From Cenococcum geophilum 1.58 (Eukaryota; Ascomycota; Dothideomycetes; Gloniales; Gloniaceae), in assembly GCA_001692895.1 (NCBI GenBank), contig KV748180.1, forward strand, positions 1,048,195-1,112,194: a stretch of DNA of 64,000 bases, given 5' to 3'. Below, piece by piece: positions 57,739-64,000 of this stretch (positions are counted from its first letter, which is position 1; each line of letters opens with the position of its first letter). The position numbers were made by a program, and so were the translations under genes. The notes beneath the pieces were generated by a model. It was not told where the DNA came from and did no database searches. It was given only the letters and a program-made list of their open reading frames with translations.

Positions 57739-59284
57739 AGTACCCGTCGCAATATTTGGCTGGGACAGATGCATAGAAACATGAGAACTGCCTGGCCGGA
57801 ATTGCGATTGTATGACGCATGTACCATGCAGGCTTCCGGCCATGCACATTGCTTTCAGCTAGATACTTCTGAAGGCAGCCGTCCAGACCCCCCCCCCCCC
57901 CGCTTGCCAGGTTACATTCCCGGGGTAAGCGGATTTGCGCGGCTCTAAAACAAGATTACCGCTGTTTAAGGCGGGTGCCTGCGTGTGGAAGCCTTCATAG
58001 CTGATTAACTTTGCCTGACAAGCTCCATCCAAACTAATTAGAGATGCCTCAGTAGAGTAAGGTAGTTGCTACTTACAACTATAGGCGGTACAAAATTCTG
58101 CGGAGGTAGCACTAATGTAAGGTTATAGAGGTTACCACTGATAATACTGGATGACGCAAAGGTAGAACGATGAGGGGTTAGAGTCTTAGCAGAGGTAGCA
58201 CTGTTGCAAGGCTGCAAGAGTGGTGATGTCGACCGAGTGGCAATATTGACCGAGTGGCGATTGTTAGTCGTCGTCGTCAGCGTCGTCATCACCTTTTCGC
58301 TACCTCATATATATATATAAGGGCTCCTAGAGCCACCTTAAATAGGCAGACTTCTCATTCTTGATCCTCCGATCGATAGGTGACGCCGGAGAGCAGACAT
58401 GGAATGCTGAACCTAGGATTTCAACAGAGGTGGTACTGCTAAAAACCTATAGCGGTTGATACTAGATGATGCAGAGATAGCAAGCCTAGAGCATTCGAGG
58501 CTGCAGTTTTAATAGAAGTGACGACGATGCTGATTGATGTAAAGGCGATAATGCTAAGAAGTTGTAGAAGTGTAAGCACAAGCGCTTAGAGATTCCAATA
58601 GAGGTGAGGGGTTTGAGGTTGTAGAAATGAAGACGTTTGGAGATCCCAGAGCTGGGAGGCGTGGCCTGAGTAAAGGGGAGGTTATAAAAGTAAAGAAGCT
58701 TAGAGAGCACATGACCATGGTAGCAAAGCATTGGGCCTTGATCATGGCAAAAACTTTGAGAGAATAACAGACAAAACCTCAGCAGGTGTAGAGACGGTAA
58801 GATCGAGTATTTTCAAATTTGTATTCACGTAGAGCTTTGCAGAGTTTTAAAGAAACCACATTTAATCTCCGCAGAATCTTCCCAACTCTGTACGTCTCCC
58901 CTGGAAACTCTACTGCAGGTTCTATTGAGAAGGCTCTCCATTAGGTCTCTGCAAAATGCTCTGCACGAAGCCCTCTACAACGCTACGCCACGTCTTGTCA
59001 ACTGTTACAGCTCGTAGAACTTGATGATAAGGCGTTGGCTAATAGTAAATGACCAATTAGGGCTTGGTGGTAAAGTATTGTAAGTACTAGGTTATTTCGT
59101 ATTTGCTCAAGTAGCTGTAGGGTTTTAGGAAACGTACAGCAAGAAGGTTTGGCGAGAAGTTCTGTATAGACGATGATGAAATAAGATGATGGCCGTACGT
59201 GCCATTTTTATAAGTGAACGGTGTTCACTAATCTGTTACGCCAATATCAATGATCGATCATGTCTTCCTTGCGCCTGATTCATC
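57739..59284. other. Intergenic DNA of normal composition
   Basis: No credible gene is seen in about 1.5 kb. It contains a run of 14 C (57,888-57,901), a TA run at 58,307-58,319, and loosely repeated blocks on both sides of 58,330 with CAGAGGTAGCACTG and CAGAGGTGGTACTG (about 58,190 and 58,425). There is also a doubled GAGGTTGTAGAA/GAGATTCC segment (58,560-58,650). Short ORFs across it are low-complexity shadows. It probably includes the 3' flank of the kinase-like gene. Confidence 0.55.
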
Positions 59285-61063
59285 TCATCCTTGCAATAAA
59301 GACGCCTCTGCTTTCCCTATAAGCTCCGAAACCTCTACTAGACCTGGGCGTTGCCTTGCTAAGAGAAGGACGTCGGCTCCAATCGCATCATCCTGTATCC
59401 CACTTTCTTTACTCCGTACCCTACTCTCCAGGAATTTCTTTGCACTGCCGACCTCTTCCCGCCACCATCTCCTCGCTGCCTCCTTTGTTTCTGCCGCACT
59501 TCCTTCTGGAAACTCTTTGCCTAGTCTTTCAACAGAGAATAGTTTAGTGCCAGACCTCATTATATTTCGATGCTTACCCTTCCACTCCGGTGCTCCAGCT
59601 GTACAGGATCTGATACATTCCCTCAATTCCATAGGTGTTGATCGAAACTCCGGAAATCGATGGTCCCAATCCAGCTCCCGGAAAATCTCAATACCAATCC
59701 CACAATTAATCGAACCCATTGACTCAAAGATACACCAGAGCAACTTTCCTAGCATGAAGACCTGCGCCGCCTCCATCTCGGCCTGTGTGAGGGAAAGCCA
59801 GGCTGAGCTGAAGCCCCGTTCTGAGTTGCAGTATTTGTCGGTTTGTGTCAGAGGCTTCCAATCAGGTATGAGAGAACGCAGCAGTGCGGTGCACTTTGCC
59901 TTGACTGGTTTGCATTCGACGCGCGTCGCAATGTACTCTTCGTATTCGATGTAGGCGACTTCGGGAGGAGACCAAGAGAACCAACCGCCGCGCTGCTCAA
60001 GGTCGATTAGCGTTGCGTGGCGAATACCGTCATGGGTACTCAGGAGGACGTTGTCGGGTTTGAGGTCAGGGTAAAACCCGGGAGTTGAATTGTTGATGTG
60101 TATCAAGGCATGGGTAACTTGACGAGCCCAGCGAAACTGGTCCCGCAGAGAAATAGAGGGTAGGATACCGCATCGAGAGTGAGAGAGCGTGTCGCGAAGC
60201 GTGCCTAGGGGGTAGTACGGAAGGATGAACCCGCACACGCCTTCTTTGCCGCCAAAGCGACAGCGCTTCGTTACGATATATAGCGGTCGCGAGATGATGT
60301 TTGGGTGGGGCTCCATGGACAGAAGCATCTTAAGTTCGTGATATAGATACTTCACATCTCTCACTAGAGATTTGAAGACGAAATTCTTTGAAGGATGCCG
60401 AGTCGGTATTCGAACCAGAGTGATAGCTTCGTGGAGTTGGAACTGCATCTGCAAATCCGTGAGGTCGACAACCTCGGGCCAGTTTTCAGGGGGGATGTTC
60501 CAGATTCCTCGCAACGTCTTTACCGAATACCATTGTTGTTCTACCTCGTATGTTGGGTAAAAATGGATATCCATTTGTCGGACATCACCGCGGACTGCGT
60601 TGATGTCTATACGACAGCCAAACGGCATGTTGTTGTACTCCGATTGGAAGCTGGGGAACTGTCCAGACCAGAATTCTAACGCTCGCAGCACATGTTGGGA
60701 AATGCCAACCCGCGTGGCTTGTTCACTCCTCAGCAGCATTGTTGAACCCGACTGCAACAATTGGCGAAGTTGAAATGAATACTCATCTTGACCGGGAATG
60801 CACACATCAATCCGTAGCGGTGGGTGTCCAAGTGCAAAAGTAGGTACAGCAAAGAACCGAGTCCCGTCGACGTCAACCCCGTCAAGACGCCATTTTGGAT
60901 GTTTTTGAGGACTAAGGCTTTCTATGCGGTTCTTAGGATTCAGGCAGGAACTCTCCCAGCTCGATGGAGCTACGGGGAGATCCTCATCCCATCTCAAAAG
61001 AGAAGAACTGTACGCAGCTGTGGGGTTCAGCACTGCGTCGAACATGGCTGTTGAAGGCTCCAT
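59285..61063 (-). CDS. Protein-kinase-like protein (fungal, single exon)
   Basis: This uninterrupted 592-codon gene is in normal codon use. I chose the ATG at 61,063 (context ATCATGG) because the longer frame to 61,120 opens only with TTG. Residues 1 to about 220 match no domain I know. The kinase-like part follows: VFK with the candidate ATP-anchoring Lys231, a C-helix-like YHELKMLL with Glu243, the catalytic loop YPDLKPDN (Asp333, Lys335, Asn338), then IDLE with Asp354 where most kinases have DFG, and SPPEV as an activation-segment end. AQVFMLGKLLWCIFE (about 433-447) resembles helix F. Key acidic and lysine residues are kept, but HRD reads YPD and DFG reads DLE, so activity could be reduced or altered. 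Substrate unknown. Confidence 0.85.
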   Translation of the reverse strand: MEPSTAMFDAVLNPTAAYSSSLLRWDEDLPVAPSSWESSCLNPKNRIESLSPQKHPKWRLDGVDVDGTRFFAVPTFALGHPPLRIDVCIPGQDEYSFQLRQLLQSGSTMLLRSEQATRVGISQHVLRALEFWSGQFPSFQSEYNNMPFGCRIDINAVRGDVRQMDIHFYPTYEVEQQWYSVKTLRGIWNIPPENWPEVVDLTDLQMQFQLHEAITLVRIPTRHPSKNFVFKSLVRDVKYLYHELKMLLSMEPHPNIISRPLYIVTKRCRFGGKEGVCGFILPYYPLGTLRDTLSHSRCGILPSISLRDQFRWARQVTHALIHINNSTPGFYPDLKPDNVLLSTHDGIRHATLIDLEQRGGWFSWSPPEVAYIEYEEYIATRVECKPVKAKCTALLRSLIPDWKPLTQTDKYCNSERGFSSAWLSLTQAEMEAAQVFMLGKLLWCIFESMGSINCGIGIEIFRELDWDHRFPEFRSTPMELRECIRSCTAGAPEWKGKHRNIMRSGTKLFSVERLGKEFPEGSAAETKEAARRWWREEVGSAKKFLESRVRSKESGIQDDAIGADVLLLARQRPGLVEVSELIGKAEASLLQG

Positions 61064-61967
61064 GATGACTGAAATCGCCCAGAAATGAATTAACAATCCG
61101 CCCGATTGAGCTAAAAGCAATACAAGCAGTCAATGATCCAAAACCAATATCGCTTTCGCGTCTGAAGAAAGGGGGATTCTACCCAGAGACCGCCACGGTC
61201 TGCGCGTAAGAGCCACCAGTCACGCAGAGTTGCAGGATGATTATTCCTGGCACGGCCTCGTGGACCTCCAAACCGGTGAAGCACTGAAAAAAGAGCCGCA
61301 ACGTTTAGGATGCCGTCCGTCATATGATCATCCATCGGTGTAAAACACGAAGAGAGCCGGAGCGGTTTATTGACGAGTCACACAGGTAAGACGTTAACCA
61401 ATAATCATATGATTTACTTTTATAAACTGACTAGACCAGTGATCGGTGAAGCCGGAATACGACTATGAGTGTTACAATGCAAGTTGCCTTCTTCTAGTCC
61501 ACGTTGCCTTCCCAGAGTCGAGACTGAACCGTCAGTGCTGATTCGCATATCGGAATAACGAGCCCATCCCCCGCATATTGCCTCTGCCGAGCCGTGCGAG
61601 TCACCCTTGGTCATTGTGGTGATCGCCTGCAGATTATCCAAAAGCTATGATGAAGGCGTCGCCCTTTCGATGCATCCAGGTGAAGGCAACGTAATGGTTA
61701 CACTGCTTCGGACACGTCCATGTGCCCATGTCCTTTCTACACAGCCCGAGCATCTTCCGAAATTGGAACGCAAAAGCCTGGCACGAGTGACGTTGTTTGA
61801 AACAAGAGCTCAACCCTCGAAAAAGGGTGCTGTTATGAAAGAAGTTAGGAATAGTAGAACAAGAGTCAACAAGCTGAGATGTAAAAAGAAGCGTGCATTG
61901 TTAAGCATGTTATCAATTTAATAAGTAGGCCGTAAGATTTGATCGTGTATATAAAGAACAGAAAATT
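61064..61967. other. Intergenic region upstream of the kinase-like gene
   Basis: About 0.9 kb of normal-composition DNA lies between the kinase-like gene and the end of the dioxygenase gene. Two ORFs of 73 and 104 codons (61,420-61,641 minus, 61,607-61,921 plus) overlap in opposite directions and show no recognisable domain. It should hold the promoter of the kinase-like gene and the terminator of the dioxygenase gene, but I identify neither precisely. Confidence 0.5.
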
Positions 61968-63339
61968 TCAAGAGCACAACCTCTCGCTGAGCTTAAAACG
62001 CAGTTTTGGTAGTGCAACAACATTCCACTTTTCCTCCAATTCATTACTCTCATAAATCCGTTGATTCCCCATCTGGAGTTGATAAGGCAACTTCCATGCC
62101 AATTCCTCGTTCTTCAACCACATGCGGACAAGATAACGAGTAGCTCTAGGGTCGTCTTCGAAAGCCTCTCTTGAGTGTAACAAAGCGTGATTGTTAATGA
62201 ACGTCAGGTCGCCGGGTTGTATGTCCAGAATCAACTGGCTTTCGCGTGCAAGAGATTCAATCAGGTCGAGTGCTTCGCGTTGTTCTCCGGAAAGCACCGG
62301 GAAGCCCTCTGTTCTTTTGACATTATTAAGACCTATGAGAGGCTCCCGAGCAAAATTTAAAATGATGCGTCCACCATGATAGAACAGTAGCGGCCGTGTA
62401 TTGCAATCAAACAATCTGCCGCGACTATTGTGCGTTTTAGGTTAGATAGCCAATTTAGAACCAACTCGCGTATGCCAGAAAACTAACCTATCGAACGGCC
62501 AGTTGGGACGGGCCAAGACCTCCAGCAGATCTGGTCTTGTAGCTGCTATCTTGTTGTAAATTGTCCATGAAGCTGCAATGATGTGATTACCTCCTTTTGC
62601 GGCGCAATTTCTTGTTTGAAGAGCAAGTATGTCGCAGAATGCGTCTGTGTGGAATGTCTTTGATCTAGATTAGTTTTTGAAGAAGAGTTAAGAGGGGGGT
62701 AGCGATACTGAAGCTCGGGTCGAAAACCTTGTGGGCCGATTTTGTTGCGATTCGCGGGAATTTTTTGCGTCGGATATATGCACTTCAAAATGTCATGAAT
62801 AGGGGGAAGTAAACTAGAAAGATTAAAGACATACTAAGCATGCTTCCGTCATCATCTTGCTTTGCCCTCTTTTCCCCAATGTAGCTTGAAATCCCCAAGA
62901 ATAATAGGATGTTGTCCTCCGATGAATAATGGTTGGGATCCAGCCCTCGAATATTCACAAATCCTTTGCCATGGTGTAGATCTTCTGCGTAGTGAAGGAG
63001 CATTTTACCTAGTGTTGGTAGCGGAAAGTTATGGCGGTTGACTTCATTCCCATCCCGACCAAGACCTGACTCTTCTTAGAAACGGAAACCAAAATTCATC
63101 TAAGAATACGATAGCTCACTCTTGAAATATGCCAAAGCAGTGCGAATTTCAAATTTGTGCTGTGCAGTTAACTCGTGCGTATAGTCTACGTGCGTGTGAA
63201 AGCTAGACGCATCCCAAGTCAGGTCACCCGTTAAGACCGACGGCCAGTATTGTACTTGTTCTGAGATATTCGACAGGCTCGATCTGCAGGGACTACAGGG
63301 AGCTAAGCCTAGGGCCTCGGCCAATGTTCCTGGTGCCAT
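61968..63339 (-). CDS. TauD/TfdA-type Fe(II)/2-oxoglutarate dioxygenase, five exons
   Basis: My model joins exons 63339-63120, 63065-62835, 62782-62709, 62657-62488 and 62415-61968. The four GT-AG introns are 54, 52, 51 and 72 nt, and the product is 380 residues with phase kept at every junction. The protein starts MAPGTLAEALGLAP. Conserved parts are GKGFVNIRGLDP, SSYIGEKR, the iron-binding pair FHTD (His178, Asp180), GGRIILNFAREPL, and GDLTFINNHALLHSREAF with the probable third ligand His312. A likely 2-oxoglutarate-binding Arg follows (Arg325 or Arg329), before YLVRMWLKN. Such fungal enzymes oxidise small molecules with O2 and 2-oxoglutarate in the cytosol; some release sulfite from taurine, but the substrate here is unknown. 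No break is seen. It is not clearly in an operon-like or cluster context. Confidence 0.88.
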
Positions 63340-64000
63340 TGCAAGAGAGAAAGCAGTGGAATTCGACCGTGATGTGGTTGCAAGACGACTTGGATATGCC
63401 TAGGTGAGAGCGGCCTGTGGTAATATTTGATGGGAATGGCTGAAAGGCTTTGGATGTTATAGTGGATCTACCGCGGCTCTATCCAGTATGTAGCATTAGG
63501 CTCAAAAAGGATGCTTCTGATAATGGTTGCCCGAAGACTGAAAGATCATTGCTCACTCGAAGCGGAGCCCTAACGACGAAACAACTTTCCTGCTAGCAAG
63601 CAGCTGTGGATAGCCACACTACTCTCTTAGGAGTTCGACTGCTCAACCCCAGTCGAATCAGCCAGCAATGCTTCAAGCAGCATTTTGAGCTATGTAGAAC
63701 AAACGCTCTAACCAAATGCGGTGGTCGGAGGCGAATCACCAAGACATGAGAGGCGTCCGCCCGCAACGACACCAGTAGCATCCTCAATTTACCTGATGCA
63801 CAGACAGAATGAGATCTGTCACCTGGCCGCAGATAAGTATATAGGAGACAATTGGTCCTTGATAATTAACTATGATAGTCATCACATGCTCGGTGGCAAG
63901 AGCACAGAGGGCGCCATGGGCGGATTCCAAGTTCCTGGATAAAAAGATCTAGCGCTTACAGTGCGGTCGAGTTCCTCGGTCGTTGGAAACACATGATCCC
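63340..64000. other. Upstream region of the dioxygenase gene
   Basis: About 660 bp of normal-composition DNA to the window edge. The promoter of the minus-strand dioxygenase gene should lie here. A CAGATAAG at 63,830-63,837 fits the HGATAR consensus of fungal GATA factors, but a single site is weak evidence. Short ORFs on both strands have no recognisable domain. Confidence 0.45.

Noticed and set aside
57733-58292. Small frames in the intergenic DNA, both strands
   Set aside because: Low-complexity or crossing the poly-C run and the LINE edge; no recognisable domain.
59250-59954. 234-codon plus-strand frame
   Set aside because: Antisense to the kinase-like gene, which has clear domain motifs; a shadow frame.
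61420-61921. 73- and 104-codon frames between the two host genes
   Set aside because: Opposing, overlapping and without domain similarity that I can recognise. Possible but unsupported.
62546-62788. 80-codon minus-strand frame with a methionine start
   Set aside because: It is a wrong-frame read-through of exons 3 and 4 and intron 3 of the dioxygenase gene. The spliced model restores FHTD and homologous sequence.
63721-63942. 73-codon plus-strand frame near the window end
   Set aside because: No domain recognised and no splice or start support; left unannotated.

Overview
The window looks like a filamentous ascomycete (Pezizomycotina) chromosome segment with two compartments. Positions 1 to about 57,550 are an extremely AT-rich block made almost entirely of transposons. 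Both CpA and TpG are very scarce there and TpA is in great excess, while C survives mainly in CpT and CpC. That is the signature of repeat-induced point mutation (RIP) of the CpA-to-TpA type. Positions about 57,740 to 64,000 have normal base composition and hold two recognisable host genes, both on the minus strand. No rRNA, tRNA or CRISPR array was seen.

The transposon block is a nest whose order can be read from target-site duplications (TSDs). Three chromodomain Ty3/gypsy families are named here Gyp-A, Gyp-B and Gyp-C. Gyp-A has LTRs of about 380-425 bp and occurs as copies at 1-6622 (minus, cut by the window edge), 7062-16937 (plus, TSD CTATA) and 39770-47720 (minus, TSD ATTCT), plus fragments. 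A Gyp-B remnant (17481-20734, resuming 54610-55307) is interrupted first by a TRIM-like multimer with three short LTRs (18227-20215, TSD TATAG), which itself carries a PIF/Harbinger-like element (18608-19557, TSD TTA). It is interrupted again by a complete Gyp-C (20735-54604, TSD TAGCA). Inside Gyp-C sit, in order, a solo LTR (22182-22348, TSD GATAC), a Ty1/copia element (22466-28640, TSD TTAAA), a shortened Tad1-like LINE (29536-33359, 14-bp TSD), a short Gyp-B derivative (36824-39584, TSD TATAG), Gyp-A copy 3 and a full-length Tad1-like LINE (47761-54289, 13-bp TSD).

Several small elements in this RIP-mutated DNA are themselves little mutated and so probably arrived later. They are a hAT-like MITE (5477-5730), the Harbinger-like element with a Myb/SANT-like ORF, a Tc1-like MITE (56277-56567), and two members of an apparently uncharacterised TIR family (10071-12225 and 30651-32192). 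The two TIR elements share terminal repeats and an internal core but carry different sets of minisatellite arrays.

The right-hand 6 kb encodes a single-exon protein-kinase-like protein (59285-61063) and a five-exon TauD/TfdA-type Fe(II)/2-oxoglutarate dioxygenase (61968-63339). I found no sign that the two host genes share a pathway; they sit at the edge of the RIP-mutated block.
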